Shown: one piece after another, positions 40,561 to 53,059 of the stretch
Layout of the letters: the number at the start of each line of letters is the position of its first letter
Position numbering within the stretch: the first letter of the stretch is position 1
DNA from: Poa pratensis
Taxonomy: Eukaryota; Streptophyta; Magnoliopsida; Poales; Poaceae
Assembly: GCA_947311845.1 (NCBI GenBank)
Contig: CAMZMU010000080.1
Span: 44,504,359-44,568,358, forward strand
DNA length: 64,000 nucleotides
Direction: 5' to 3'
The notes under the pieces: generated by a model
Seen by the model: the letters and a program-made list of their open reading frames with translations, nothing else
What the model was told of the DNA's origin: nothing
Database searches by the model: none
Translations under genes and position numbers: made by a program

Positions 40561-42204
40561 AATATATATGAGAGGTATTGCTACCATGATGCTGGAGCAA
40601 TCGTGACATGGCAGCATTAGCAACGCGGCGATACCCCACCTAGTTGGATATCCACCAACTATCATGACCGTCGAATTTCCATCAAAGGAACGATATGATT
40701 CCTACTATTTGATGCATTGCTAAAACAAAAAATCATGTTAATGTGTGGTTTTAATTTTTTTTTTGTTAATGCATGTCCAGAAATTGTTTGATAGTACATA
40801 CATCTAAAAAATAATATATAATATGAATATTATTGATAATGAATTGATATTTGAAAATCATTGATATTTTGTGCATGAATCGTAAAGCAGTTGCACACCC
40901 GACATCCAACTAGGTGCGAAGTTTCATTTTCCCAGCATTTGCTCAAAGATATGACCGCTGGAGTGCAGTTCTTCCGAAACAATACGAACAGACAGATATA
41001 GTTTTTTTCCATGTTAAGGAAGCAACATGCTTGGTTCCACTATGAAAACATAACGCCAGAATAACGTCATCAGCACTCAATATAGTACAGAACCAAGCCG
41101 AACACTTTATCAGAGACGATGACCAAGAGTCCAAGACCAACTAGTAGTAAACCTAAAGCAGGAATTAAGATAACAAGCCCTGCTGCCCGAAGAACAACAC
41201 CTTTAGCCCGACCAGAAATAACACAAACCAACACATGCATACGTTCCTGTTAATCCTCAGCATCTTTTTTTTAGTCATCATCACAAACTTGCATCTCAGG
41301 GCTCGCTCACCGGTACGTGGAGGTAGAAGAGTTGATCCGTAGCAGTTGCCTCAAGTGCCTTCGCGTCCAAATAACATTTAACCAAGCTGTGTTGATTAGT
41401 GTTTGGTCGGCCAGAGTGCCGGCGATAGGGCACACTAGTTTCATCCTCGCGCCGCATGTTCCGGTCTGGCCTCAAATGGTAAATTGTGTGGCACGAAAGG
41501 AAACACCCCCGGCCTTTCCGTGTACAAAAGCACGACGAGTTACTGTGTGATCGTGAGTGACAAGCGCGCGCATGCATGCAGATGCAGTACCGATACTCCT
41601 AATTTTGTCCTCTTCCACTTTGATAGTCGTACGAGTGGCCCATAAATGAGTGTGCATATATGTTTATCAACATGATGCTACTTGCTACCGTAGTACTTAG
41701 AGTAGTATGTCTCAACTTTCCAAACTTGGCCCTGCTTGATTTTTCCCAATGGATCGCTTGACCAAGCGTCGATCTTGGGTGGCCATATAAATATTTATTT
41801 ATTTTAGCACATAAAAAATGACACGGAGTGTGCCTAGCTACAGAAAATCCTCGCACCACGTGTTAAATTGGGTGACATGTGGACCTGACCGACGTGACAT
41901 GTGGACCTGACCGACGTGGAGGGTCTGGACATGTCCGACATAGAGTGGCTTCATTGTTATGCAGTCAACGTATAAGCGCAATCGTTTGTAGATGTTGTTG
42001 TCTACAAGAATAGAAGCACGTAGTAGACATCTTAATGCAGTTGATGGAAATTTCTCTCAGTTATGAAACTAAGGTTTATCGAACCAGTAGGACTTGAAAG
42101 GCTTCAACACGGTGCCAACCCACCCTGGCGCTAGCAGATTAGCGTGGACCTACACACAACACAGACACTCAACTTTGCCCCAACTATCCAGGAAGGTTGT
42201 CAAT

Positions 42205-43706
42205 TGATACGTCCATTTTTGCATCACTATTTTATATCATAATTTATGTTATTCATTGATATATTTCATATTAAAATGCAATACTCATGTTATTTTTATC
42301 TTATTTTGCATGTTTGATGATTATTGGGGATTTAACTGCACGAGTCTGGAATCAGCTGGAAAAAAGCACGTCAAGATACCATATCCGCGGAGCTCAAAAT
42401 TCCGAGAAAATTCAGAGCTTATTATTTCGTCAGAAGACAGGGGAGCCAAAAGATGGACCTGAGGGGAGCCACGAGGTGCCCAGGTGACCCCAGGGTTCCT
42501 ATCCTTGGTCGCGCCTGGGCCCCACCTAGCCGCTCTGGCCCACCTCGGGAACTCCCCTCTCGCGTATATCTTCCCTTTGATCTAAAATTACGGGAGACGC
42601 TTCGAAGAAATATTCTGCCGCCGCATCGGGGCGAAACCACAGAGAGAGAGAGAAAAGCTCTCCGGGGGAGAAAAACTGCAGGGAAATTCCTTCCCGGAGG
42701 GGGGAAATCGTCGCCATCGTCATCGTCATCGCCATGGCTTCATCGGGATCATCACACACCATCTTCACCGCCAGCATGATCATCACCTCCGCTCCACTTC
42801 GCTCCGCTGAGACATCTAGGGTTCCTCCTTGTGTAGTTTGTTGGGATTACTTTTCCGGTACGGTGTTGATTACTTGTTGTAGTTGATGCTATTGAGTTTT
42901 TTCGGTGAATTACTTTTATGTCCAGATTGTAGTTCATCACTTTATCACCTCTGATCATGATCCATATGATTTCTCGTGAGTAGTTCGTTTTAGTTCTTGA
43001 GGACATGGAAGAAGTCTTGTCGCTAGTAGTGGAATTATGTTGAGTATTATTTAATAGTTTGATATTTATGTGTGGTGTTATCTTCTAGTGGTGTCATGTG
43101 AACGTCGACTACATGACACTTCACCTTTATGGGCCTAGGAGAATGCGCTATGTATTTAGTTACTTATTGCAGGGTTGCCGGAGCGACAGAAACCTAAACC
43201 CTCGTCGGTAAAGCTATTGCACAAGGGAGTGTAGGATCCCAGAGTTAAGGATGTGGTTAGTTAATTTTAAATACTTCCTTACACTTGCGGATTCTTGTAA
43301 CAAGGTTTAATCAAATATGTACTGGTCCAAGTAAGGGCGGTGCATTAGCATAGGTTCACCCACATAACACTTATCAAAATGTTAAAGACTAAGCAGCGGT
43401 ATGAAGCGAAAGTGACTTGACGAAAATTCCGTGTGTCCTCAGGAACGTTTTAGCCATCATAAGTAACACCACCGGCTTGTCCTTTGTGCTAAAAAGGATT
43501 GGACCACTTGCTGCAATTATTATTGCTCTCTTTTATTTACTCGCACTTTATTTATTTGCTATTTCAAAAACCCACAAAAACTTGTCTGTTAGTGTTTGCA
43601 GTGAAACTTGCACGAAACACTTGTCAACACCTTCTGCTGTCGTTGGGTTCGACACTCTTATTTATCGAAAATACTACGATAGATCCCCTATACTTGTGGG
43701 TCATCA
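42205..43706 (+). repeat. Element 1 5' LTR
   Basis: TG...CA ends, 1502 bp. It contains a GC-rich U3-like block with 'gcctgggccccacct' (about 42508) and a 'catcgtcatcgtcatcgcc' run near 42715. Confidence 0.92.
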
Positions 43707-43717
43707 AGACTATTTTC

Positions 43718-43735
43718 TGGCACCGTTGCCGGGGA
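43718..43735 (+). promoter_or_regulatory. Element 1 primer-binding site (tRNA-Asp type)
   Basis: 'tggcaccgttgccgggga' starts 11 nt after the LTR. It differs by one base from the sites of elements 2 and 3. Confidence 0.85.
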
Positions 43736-43819
43736 GTGAAGCGCTATTGTTAAGTGTAATTGGTAAGGAAAACTTTATTGCAAGTGCTGTTTTTATTTTG
43801 GCTTGTTACTTTATTTAAT

Positions 43820-44814
43820 TATGGAGTCGTCTGCATTTGAATTGATGTTGGAGATACCCTCTCCACTCTTCTTGTGGCAGCAAGGGGTCCTCCACCTACT
43901 GAAAGTATTCCGTTTAAAAATACCTATGGGAATTGTTGACCGTGTTATGTAACCGTTATGCCGGAGATGGAACCGTCCATCCTACCTATCACTTGCTGCT
44001 TATGAGAGAATTACGTGGCTTGTTCAAGATTGCATGTGTTTCTATAGAAGTAATCATGAGGAAATTATTTTCATTGTCACTGAAAGACAAAGCATTGGAG
44101 TGGTATAGGCTATTGGATATTCTCATTTATTGGACTGGAACAAAATTATGCCTCTCTTTTTGCCAAATTTTATCCTTTTCATGAAATTCATCAAGATGGA
44201 ATTATATTATAACTTCTGGCCTCGCAATGGAGAAAGTATTGCTCAAGTTGGGGGAGATTGAAGTCCTTAATATTTAAATGCCCTATTCATGATATCCCCA
44301 GAGACATCATTATTACTAATTTTTATGCAAGATTCTCTCGTCATGACAGGATTTACTTGATGCTTCATCTAATGGATCTTTCACAAATAAGAAGGTTGAA
44401 TATAAATGGGACCTTCTTGAAAGAATTCAACGCAATACTGAAGTCTTTTGTGTGATGAAACTCCTGACTTCCATGAGTTTAGTGCTAGTATGGGCTGGAT
44501 TCCAAATTATTGTTGATCTTTTTAAGTGTTTTGGCACTTATATTAATATCCTAAGAAAAATTGGAAAAAGTATCATGAACCTTTTAGAGAAATCAAAATA
44601 ACTCCTATTTCGATAAGCAATTCAAGTTCATACTTTGATCCTATTTACCTGCTCCTATGTTGAGAAATTGCCATTTCCTGTTAAAGTAAAGGAGCATTCT
44701 ATAATAACTAGTGTCATTAATAAAAGTGAAACGAAAGCTAAATAACCTGATGAACAATTGAAAGTTGATCTTTGGTAGCTTTAGTTAAGGATCTTATAGT
44801 GGGTAAATGTTGAA
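43820..44814 (+). pseudogene. Element 1 gag remnant
   Basis: Frame-broken but recognisable gag: a leader ATG near 43821, then 'SLKDKALEWYRLLD' (about 44080-44120, the capsid-like retrotransposon gag motif) and following 'NFWPRNGES'-like text in shifted frames. No zinc knuckle is seen before the element 2 insertion at 44820. Confidence 0.7.
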
Positions 44815-44819
44815 GGAGG

Positions 44820-46415
44820 TGATGACGTGAAACACACGTTCGTTGGGAGACCCCAAGAGGAAGGTATGATGTAGTCAGCAGCAAGTTTTCCCTCAGAAAG
44901 AAACCAAGGTTATCGAACCAGTAGGAGCAGCAACTCTTCAGAAGGTTGTCAACGGCGCCAGAAAAATAGCTGTCGCAGGGAGTCTGGACTGTTGACGTGG
45001 AATCTGCACACAACACAATCAAACTACTTTGCCCCAACGAAACAGTGAGGTTGTCAATCTCACTGGCTTGCTGAAAACAAAGGATTAAACGTATGGTGTG
45101 GAAAATGAGTATTAAATTGCAGAGAATGAAAAAGGAACAGTTTGCAGTTTGTGGTTGTTTAATCAGTGTAAAAGAATGGACCGGGGTCCACAGTTCACTA
45201 GTGGTGTCTCTCCATAAAAGATAACTAACATGTTGGGTGAACAAATTACAGCTGGGCAATTGACGAATAGTGAGCGCATGACAATGCATATACATGACAT
45301 GTTGACTACTATGATATTTAATTGGGCATTACGACATAATACATAGACCGTTATCCAACAGCATCTATGACTAATAATCCACCGCCGGGTTGTCATCCGA
45401 GTCCCCCGTTGGTATTAAGTTGCAAGCAACGGATAATTGCATTAAGTAAAGTGCGTAATGTAAACAAACACATATGCCCGTGGACATAGCATCGTTAGGT
45501 TATCCCTAGTGGCAACAGCACATCCACAACCTTAGAACTTTCTGTCACTGTCCCAGGTTAAACGGAGACATGAACCCACTATCTAGCATAAATACTCTCT
45601 CTTGGAGTTACAAGCATCTACTTGGCCAAAGCATCTACGAGTAACGGAAAGCATGCAAGATCTTAAATAACATATAAGATAGATTGATAATCAACTTGAC
45701 ATAATATTCAATATTCATCGGATCCCAGCAAACACAACATGTAGCATTACAATAATATGATCTTGATCATGTAGGGCAGCTCACAAGATCTAAACATGAT
45801 GGCACAAAGTGGAGAGACAACCATCTAGCTACTGCTATGGACCCGTAGTCCAAGGATGAACTACTCACGCATCACTCCGGAGGCAGGCATGGCGATGTAG
45901 AAGCCTCCGGTGACGATTCCCCTCTCCGCAGGGTGCCGGGAAGAGGTTCTGAACCCTCCCGAGCTAGGGTTGACGACGGCGGCGTCTCTGGACTTTTCGT
46001 GGATATTTGCTCAGGTACTTAGGGTTTTCGCGTCGGGGGGAATAAGTAGGCGAAAGGGCGGCGGCTGCGGACCCCCGAGGGGCCCACACCACCCAGGGCG
46101 CGGCGAAGGGGGGCCCGCGCCCTGGTGTGCGTGTGGCCTCCTGGTGGCCCTCCTCTGCTGCTCCTTCGCTCCGTCAGGCGTGTTCTGGAAAAATAGGACC
46201 CCCGTGTAGTTTCGTCCAATTCCGAGAATATTTCCAGACTAGCTTTTCTGGAATACAAAAACAGCAGAAAACAGGAACTGGCACTTCGGCATCTTGTTAA
46301 TAGGTTAGTCCCAAAAAATGTATAAAAGTGATATAAAGTAGATGCAAAACATGTAGCAATTGGTATAAAACAAGCATGGAACATCAAAAATTATAGATAC
46401 GTTTGAGACGTATCA
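44820..46415 (-). repeat. Element 2 3' LTR
   Basis: Adjacent to the minus-strand purine tract at 46416-46431. It contains a PBS-like 22-mer at 44950-44971. Confidence 0.92.
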
Positions 46416-46431
46416 GCATCCCCAAGCTTAG
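46416..46431 (-). promoter_or_regulatory. Element 2 polypurine tract
   Basis: Minus-strand 'ctaagcttggggatgc' abuts the 3' LTR and is preceded by 'ctcgaggacgagta', as in element 3. Extra copies lie at 48360-48375 and 48418-48433. Confidence 0.78.
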
Positions 46432-47487
46432 TTCCTACTCGTCCTCGAGTAGGTAAACGATAAAAACAAAATAATTTTTGAGGTGACATGCTACTATCAT
46501 AATCTTGATCATATAATATTGCAAGGCACATGTAAATGAATGAAGTGATCCAAGTCAATGGTCTATAATTTGCTACCAAATAGATAATGAGTAAACAATG
46601 AATCACACAAGCTAAACGTTTTCATGAATAGTACTTTCGAGACAAGCATCAAACAGTTTTGCATAAGTGTTAACTCATAAAGCAATAGTTTCTAAAAAAG
46701 GTATTTAATCAACACAAAGGAAGAATTTAGTTTCAGCATTTGCTTCAACTTTCAACATATTTATCTCATGGATATTGTCAACACAAAGTAGTATAACAAG
46801 TCCAATACATTGCATATAACGCATGTTGTAACAAAGTTGACACTAGTGTTTGCTTGTGGAAGACAGAAAGAATAGGAAAACTGACTCAACATAAAAGTAA
46901 AAGAAAGGCCCTTCGCAGAGGGAAGCAGGGATTAAATCATGTGCTAGAGCTTTTAGGTTTTTGAAAGCATATAGAGATTGCATAAAATATTTGATACTCC
47001 TCCCAACCTTGCTAACACAAGCCATGGCTAACCGAATCCTCGGGTGCCTTCCATCAATCACATACCATGGAGGAGTATCTATTTTTGAGAGGTGTTTGTT
47101 AATTGTCAACGAATGGTAGCGGGTGAGAACAGTATTCTACCTGTCGAACGGACTTTTAAGAGCGGCTCCCATGAAGGACGTTATTTCTACCAGCAAGGCA
47201 GATCATCCCTCTTTCTCTTTGGTTTACACACATTCAGGTATTTCACTGTTTGTCATTGCTTACTGATGAATCAGGGCAAAAGTGTGAAGAGAATTAATTG
47301 GTTAAAGTTGTAATTAATTGGGACTGGGCACCCCGTTGCCAGCTCTTTTTGCAAGTTATTGGATAAGCGGATGTATATGCCACTAGTCCAGGTGTAAAAG
47401 TCCACTCGACAAATAGAATAAAGAATAACCACACTAATTCCTCATGAGCTAGTAAACATTGACACAAAAAGGGAATAATAACATTTT

Positions 47488-47650
47488 GAATAATTTAAAG
47501 GTAGCACATGAAAAATTTACTTGGAGTGGCAAGGAAATACCACATATAGGTAGTTATGGTGGACACAAATGGCATGGATTTTGGCTCAAGGATTTGGATG
47601 CACGAGAAGCATTCCCTCTCAGTACAGAGTTTAGGCTAGCAAGGTTATGT
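47488..47650 (-). promoter_or_regulatory. Conserved non-coding block shared by elements 1 and 2
   Basis: Minus-strand text 'gagagggaatgcttctcgtg', 'catccaaa(t/a)ccttgagccaa', 'gtgtccaccataact' and 'tgccactccaag' matches 58045-58165 of element 1 in the same order, with only modest divergence, although neither region codes. Confidence 0.75.
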
Positions 47651-49017
47651 AAGCAAACAAGAATATCAACCCGTACACCAAGTTTTATATGACAAACATA
47701 TTGCAAACGTTATAAGACTTCATACCGTCTTCCTTGTTAACCAAACCCTGTTATTAGAAAATATCTAGACCTTAGAGTACCACCGATGCAAACCAAATTT
47801 TCAACAAGCTTTACGGTAGTTCTTCACTAATAGGCTTAACTCATGTGATGCACAATTTAATCATGATCTACTTGTTAACTCAAAACAATTGACAAGCATC
47901 AAGTTATCCATTTTAGTGATCTACAAGATTAAGCAAGTTTTTCCTTATACCAATTACCACATGCAACATTTTCTGAACCAACCAAACACCAATCAATTTA
48001 TTTCATCAACTCTCCAAACAAATATAAGTGAAGCAAGAGAGTACTTTCTACAAAAGAAAGCTAATAGCTCTGACAAGAGATACATGAAAACAAGAGCTAA
48101 AAGCTGAACAGCGCTAGATATGAATACTCAACAAATATAAGTGAAGAATAGGAGTATTCTCATGAAAAAGCGGAGCGTGTCTCTCTCCCAATCAAGAATG
48201 CTAGGGTCCAGTCAAGCTTTATTGAAAATAAAAGTGCAATACTGAAAATAAAAGCACACAGACGCTCCAAGAAAAGCACATATGATGTGAAAGAATTAAA
48301 ATATAGTTTCACTAGAGATGACCTGATAATTTTGACGATGAAGAAGGGGATGCCTTGGGCATCCCCAAGCTTAGACGCTTGAGTCTTCTTGAAATATGCT
48401 GGGGAGATCCATGGGAGCCTCCCCAAGCTTAAGCTCTTCACTCTTCTTGATCCTATTATATCATCCTTCTCTCTTGACCCTTGAAAACTTCCGTCACACC
48501 AAACTCAAAGTAGATCTCATTAGAGGGTTAGTGCATAATCAAAAATTCACATGTTCTATAAAGACGCAATATGATTTGTTACTTTAAACATTAGCTACAG
48601 CCACTGATGTTATGTGAAGCTCTTCCACCCAAAAAAGAATTTCACTCAACACTAGTAAAAGAGAGAATGCAAAATAAAAAGGCATAATCTGTCTAAAACA
48701 GAACAGTCCGCAAAGACGAATTTTTTCGAGGCACTTACGACGCTCAGATCGAGAAACTCTGAACTAATGAAAGTTTCAGACATTCATAAAGATTACGCAC
48801 AAAAATTTCAGATTTAATTAACAATCTGGTGATTTTAGGAATTTCGTACAGTGAACAGCAAAAATCTGTTTCTGCGCAGCAATCAAAATTAAGCATCATC
48901 TTACATTAGAGGCTACTCTTGGCACAACAATGCGAGAAAATAAAGATACAAAGGAGTTGCTACAGAAGTAAACAAACTCCTTGACTCAATAAAAGAAAAA
49001 TTGCAGAAAAATAAAAT

Positions 49018-49064
49018 GGGTTGCCTCCCATAAGCGCTTTTCTTTAACGCCTTTTAGCTAGGCA
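49018..49064 (-). promoter_or_regulatory. Structured block 'gggaggcaaccc' after protease
   Basis: Minus-strand order: 'gcctagctaaaaggc', 'aaagaaaagcgctt', 'gggaggcaaccc'. It is the counterpart of 14309-14357 in element 3. Confidence 0.6.
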
Positions 49065-49075
49065 CAAAGCATGCA

Positions 49076-49669
49076 TCAAGTATTACCAAGTGAAGAAGCA
49101 TCAACATTGTAATTTGTTCGAACAATAGAATCATAAGGTGGCTTAATCTTCTTCCTAGGAAAGTGTTCCATACCTTTCTTGAGAGGAAATTGATATTTTA
49201 TATTCCCTTCTTTCATATCAATAATAGCACCTACAGTCCTAAGAAAAGGTCTTCCCAGCACAATAGGGCATGATGGATTGCACTCAATATCCAAGACAAT
49301 AAAATCAACGGGGACATAATTGTTGTTAACCATGATAAGAACATCATCAATTCTTCCCAAAGGTTTTTTAATAGTAGAATCAACAAGGTGAACATCCAAG
49401 TAACAATTTTCCAAAGGTGCTAAATCAAGCATATCATATAATCTTTTAGGCATAACAGAAATACTAGCACCAAGGTCACACAAAGCATTGCAATCAAAGT
49501 CATTCAATTTCAATTTAATGATGGGCTCCCAACCATCTTCTAACTTCCTAGGGATAGAAGCTTCATGTTTTAATTTCTCTTCCCTAACTTGCATGAGAGC
49601 ATTAGTAATATGTTTAGTAAAAGCCATGTTTATAGCACTAGCATTAGGACTTCTAGCTAGCTTTTGCAA
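49076..49669 (-). CDS. Element 2 retroviral-type aspartic protease region, 197 aa
   Basis: The active-site motif 'ALCDLGASISVMP' (catalytic Asp in D-L-G) lies about residue 65 of this open segment. The C-terminal protease signature 'IVLGRPFLRTVGAIID' is at about residue 135. Upstream sequence 'SIPRKLEDGWEPIIKLKL' is the usual lead-in of Athila-type proteases. After the stop near 49076 no polymerase follows. The frame is separated from gag by at least one shift between 49848 and 49669, so a gag-protease polyprotein would not be made from this copy as it stands. Confidence 0.85.
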   Translation of the reverse strand: MQKLARSPNASAINMAFTKHITNALMQVREEKLKHEASIPRKLEDGWEPIIKLKLNDFDCNALCDLGASISVMPKRLYDMLDLAPLENCYLDVHLVDSTIKKPLGRIDDVLIMVNNNYVPVDFIVLDIECNPSCPIVLGRPFLRTVGAIIDMKEGNIKYQFPLKKGMEHFPRKKIKPPYDSIVRTNYNVDASSLGNT

Positions 49670-49847
49670 GAACTTAATTACTTCAGAAATATTGCAACCA
49701 TCAAAATCAAAGTCATTATTATCAAAAGTAATGGATTATTCTCTTCCTTATTGCTAGAAATTTCAGCATCTTTATCAAGGACAGTTTCAGAGTTATCAGG
49801 CAATTTAGGACATTTTGCAATAGAAGTGGAAACATTACCAACACCAA

Positions 49848-51253
49848 CTATCTTGCCATTAATGGTAGGAGGTTTGTAACACTTGAGTTTGAAGCATTTT
49901 CAGAAGTAGTAATAGTATAAACTCTAGCAATATTATTCTTTCTAGCAATTTCATCCTCTCTTTCCCATCTAGCATGCAATTCAGCTAACATCCTCACATT
50001 GTTATCAATTTTAACTTGTATAGCATTGGCTACGGCAAAGGTATTACTCTCAATTGTTTCGGGCTTAGCTGCCATCTTATTAATCAAAGAGGATTGTGTT
50101 TCAGACATCAATGAAATACAAGTTTCAGCATGAGAAATTTTACCTTGCAAACCAGAAATCTCCCTATTCAAATTCTCAAGTTGATGGCTTATATTTTTTA
50201 GCATAGCAGATTGTTCATCCATAGTTCTAGTAAACAGTTGGTTTTGCTCATATTGCTTTTGCATAAAAATTTAGTGGCCTTTTCAATTTCTAGCATCCTT
50301 TCCTCACTAGGCATTCTTGTTCTACCATAGGAATCTCCATAACCATTGCCACTATTAGAAGGATAGGGCCTATAATTGCTATTACCAAAATTATTCCTAT
50401 AAGCATTGTTGTTGAAATTATTATTTTTAATGAAGTTCACATCAACATGCTCTTCTTGAGCAACCAAAGAAGCTAAAGGAACATTATTTGGATCAACATG
50501 TGTTTGACCATTTGCAAGCATAGACATAATAGTATCAATTTTGGCACTCAAGGAGGAGGTTTCCTCAACAGAATTTACCTTCTTACCTGTTGGAGCTCTC
50601 TCGGTGTGCCACTCAGAATAATTAATCATCATATCATCAAGAAGCTTTGTTGCAGCACCCAAAGTGATGGACATAAAGGTACCTCCAGCGGCCGAATCCA
50701 ATAAATTCCTCGAAGAAAAATTTAATCCTGCATAGAAGGTTTGGATGATCATCCAAGTAGTCAGTCCATGAGTGGGACAATTTTTAACCAATGATTTCAT
50801 TCTCTCCCATGCTTGAGCAACATGTTCATTATCAAATTGCTTAAAATTCATTATGCTACTTCTCAAAGAAATAATCTTAGCAGGAGGATAATATTTTCCA
50901 ATAAAAGCATCTTTGCATTTAGTCCATGAATCAATACTATTTCTAGGCAAAGATAGCAACCATTCTTTAGCACGTCCTCTCAAGGAGAAAGGAAAAAGTT
51001 TCAGTTTAATAATATCACCATCTACTTCCTTGAGCTTTTGCATTTCACAAAGTTCAACAAAGTTATTAAGGTGAACAGCAGCATCATCAGTACTAACACC
51101 AGAAAATTGCTCTTTCATAACAAGATTTAAAAGTGCAGGTTTAATTTCATAAAATTCTGCTGAAGCAGCAGGTGGAGCAATAGGTGTGCATATGAAATCA
51201 TTGTTGTTCGTGCTAGTGAAATCACACAACTTAGTGTTCTCAGGAGTACTCAT
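49848..51253 (-). pseudogene. Element 2 gag, one frameshift
   Basis: It starts ATG 51253 (MSTPENTKLCDF), about 180 nt after the primer site. The capsid-like Retrotrans_gag domain spans roughly residues 55-230, with 'LRGRAKEWLLSLP', 'WTKCKDAFIGKYYP' and 'IQTFYAGL'. An Asn/Tyr/Ser-rich stretch ('NFNNNAYRNNFGNSNYRP') follows. Near 50268 a single-base deletion shifts the frame. The next frame continues the protein as a coiled-coil-like region (50264-49848, 'MLKNISHQLENLNREISGLQ'). No CCHC knuckle is present. The gag would form the virus-like particle. Confidence 0.85.
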
Positions 51254-51430
51254 TTTAGCAAATAAAAACAGTACAGAAAATAACTTGAAAGTAAACTAGA
51301 TGCAAGTAACTAATTTTTTTGTGTTTTTGATAATTGAAAGCAAACAAGATAAAATAAAATAAACTAAGCAAGACAAAAACAAAGTAAAGAGATTGGAAGC
51401 GTGAAACTCCCCTTGCAGAAGACTGCTGTC

Positions 51431-51448
51431 TCCCCGGCAACGGCGCCA
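51431..51448 (-). promoter_or_regulatory. Element 2 primer-binding site (tRNA-Asp type)
   Basis: Minus-strand 'tggcgccgttgccgggga', 11 nt inside the 5' LTR. Confidence 0.88.
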
Positions 51449-51459
51449 GAAAAATAGCT

Positions 51460-53054
51460 TGATGACGTGAAACACACGTTCGTTGGGAGACCCCAAGAGG
51501 AAGGTATGATGTAGTCAGCAGCAAGTTTTCCCTCAGAAAGAAACCAAGGTTATCGAACCAGTAGGAGCAGCAACTCTTCAGAAGGTTGTCAACGGCGCCA
51601 GAAAAATAGCTGTCGCAGGGAGTCTGGACTGTTGACGTGGAATCTGCACACAACACAATCAAACTACTTTGCCCCAACGAAACAGTGAGGTTGTCAATCT
51701 CACTGGCTTGCTGAAAACAAAGGATTAAACGTATGGTGTGGAAAATGAGTATTAAATTGCAGAGAATGAAAAAGGAACAGTTTGCAGTTTGTGGTTGTTT
51801 AATCAGTGTAAAAGAATGGACCGGGGTCCACAGTTCACTAGTGGTGTCTCTCCATAAAAGATAACTAACATGTTGGGTGAACAAATTACAGCTGGGCAAT
51901 TGACGAATAGTGAGCGCATGACAATGCATATACATGACATGTTGACTACTATGATATTTAATTGGGCATTACGACATAATACATAGACCGTTATCCAACA
52001 GCATCTATGACTAATAATCCACCGCCGGGTTGTCATCCGAGTCCCCCGTTGGTATTAAGTTGCAAGCAACGGATAATTGCATTAAGTAAAGTGCGTAATG
52101 TAAACAAACACATATGCCCGTGGACATAGCATCGTTAGGTTATCCCTAGTGGCAACAGCACATCCACAACCTTAGAACTTTCTGTCACTGTCCCAGGTTA
52201 AACGGAGACATGAACCCACTATCTAGCATAAATACTCTCTCTTGGAGTTACAAGCATCTACTTGGCCAAAGCATCTACGAGTAACGGAAAGCATGCAAGA
52301 TCTTAAATAACATATAAGATAGATTGATAATCAACTTGACATAATATTCAATATTCATCGGATCCCAGCAAACACAACATGTAGCATTACAATAATATGA
52401 TCTTGATCATGTAGGGCAGCTCACAAGATCTAAACATGATGGCACAAAGTGGAGAGACAACCATCTAGCTACTGCTATGGACCCGTAGTCCAAGGATGAA
52501 CTACTCACGCATCACTCCGGAGGCAGGCATGGCGATGTAGAAGCCTCCGGTGACGATTCCCCTCTCCGGCAGGGTGCCGGGAAGAGGTTCTGAACCCTCC
52601 CGAGCTAGGGTTGACGACGGCGGCGTCTCTGGATCTTTTCGTGGATATTTGCTCAGGTACTTAGGGTTTTCGCGTCGGGGGGAATAAGTAGGCGAAAGGG
52701 CGGCGGCTGCGGACCCCCGAGGGGCCCACACCACCCCAGGGCGCGGCAGAGGGGCCCGCGCCCTGGGTGCGTGTGGCCTCCTGGTGGCCCTCCTCTGCTG
52801 CTCCTTCGCTCCGTCAGCATGTTCTGGAAAAATAGGCACCCCGTGTAGTTTCGTCCAATTCCGAGAATATTTCCAGACTAGCTTTTCTGGAATACAAAAA
52901 CAGCAGAAAACAGGAACTGGCACTTCGGCATCTTGTTAATAGGTTAGTCCCAAAAAATGTATAAAAGTGATATAAAGTAGATGCAAAACATGTAGCAATT
53001 GGTATAAAACAAGCATGGAACATCAAAAATTATAGATACGTTTGAGACGTATCA
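51460..53054 (-). repeat. Element 2 5' LTR
   Basis: 1595 bp, near identical to the other copy. It contains the PBS-like 22-mer at 51590-51611. Confidence 0.92.
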
Positions 53055-53059
53055 GGAGG

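Larger units (their letters stand above)
40007..41989. other. Unassigned interval with local repeats
   Basis: No gene. It holds a CACTA-like end at 40128, a two-copy ~205-bp tandem duplication (40190-40560), a TA microsatellite, and a 22-bp tandem duplication of 'gacatgtggacctgaccgac' (41873-41917). The remainder, including 40700-41800, shows nothing recognisable. Confidence 0.45.
46432..49075 (-). other. Non-coding 3' interior of element 2
   Basis: No coding signal. It holds two internal purine-tract copies, a block at 47488-47650 and another at 46860-46960 that are shared with element 1, and the 'gggaggcaaccc' structured block at 49018-49064, directly after the protease stop. Confidence 0.75.
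44820..53054 (-). mobile_element. Gag-protease-only gypsy element, minus strand (element 2)
   Basis: LTRs at 51460-53054 (5', 1595 bp) and 44820-46415 (3', 1596 bp) have TG...CA ends on the minus strand (TGATACGTCTC...ACGTCATCA). The perfect duplication ggagg is at 44815-44819 and 53055-53059. The LTRs differ only in a handful of positions, mostly clustered in the GC-rich part (about 45925-46205), so the insertion is young. The 5044-bp interior encodes gag and aspartic protease, both frame-damaged, then only non-coding DNA: no RT, RNase H or integrase. It is therefore non-autonomous, probably mobilised by an Athila-type partner. Confidence 0.94.

Noticed and set aside
44820..53054. Segmental duplication of a gene family (identical open frames in two places about 6.6 kb apart)
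   Set aside because: The duplicated segments are the two LTRs of one retrotransposon, bounded by TG...CA and the ggagg duplication. The open frames within them are not genes.
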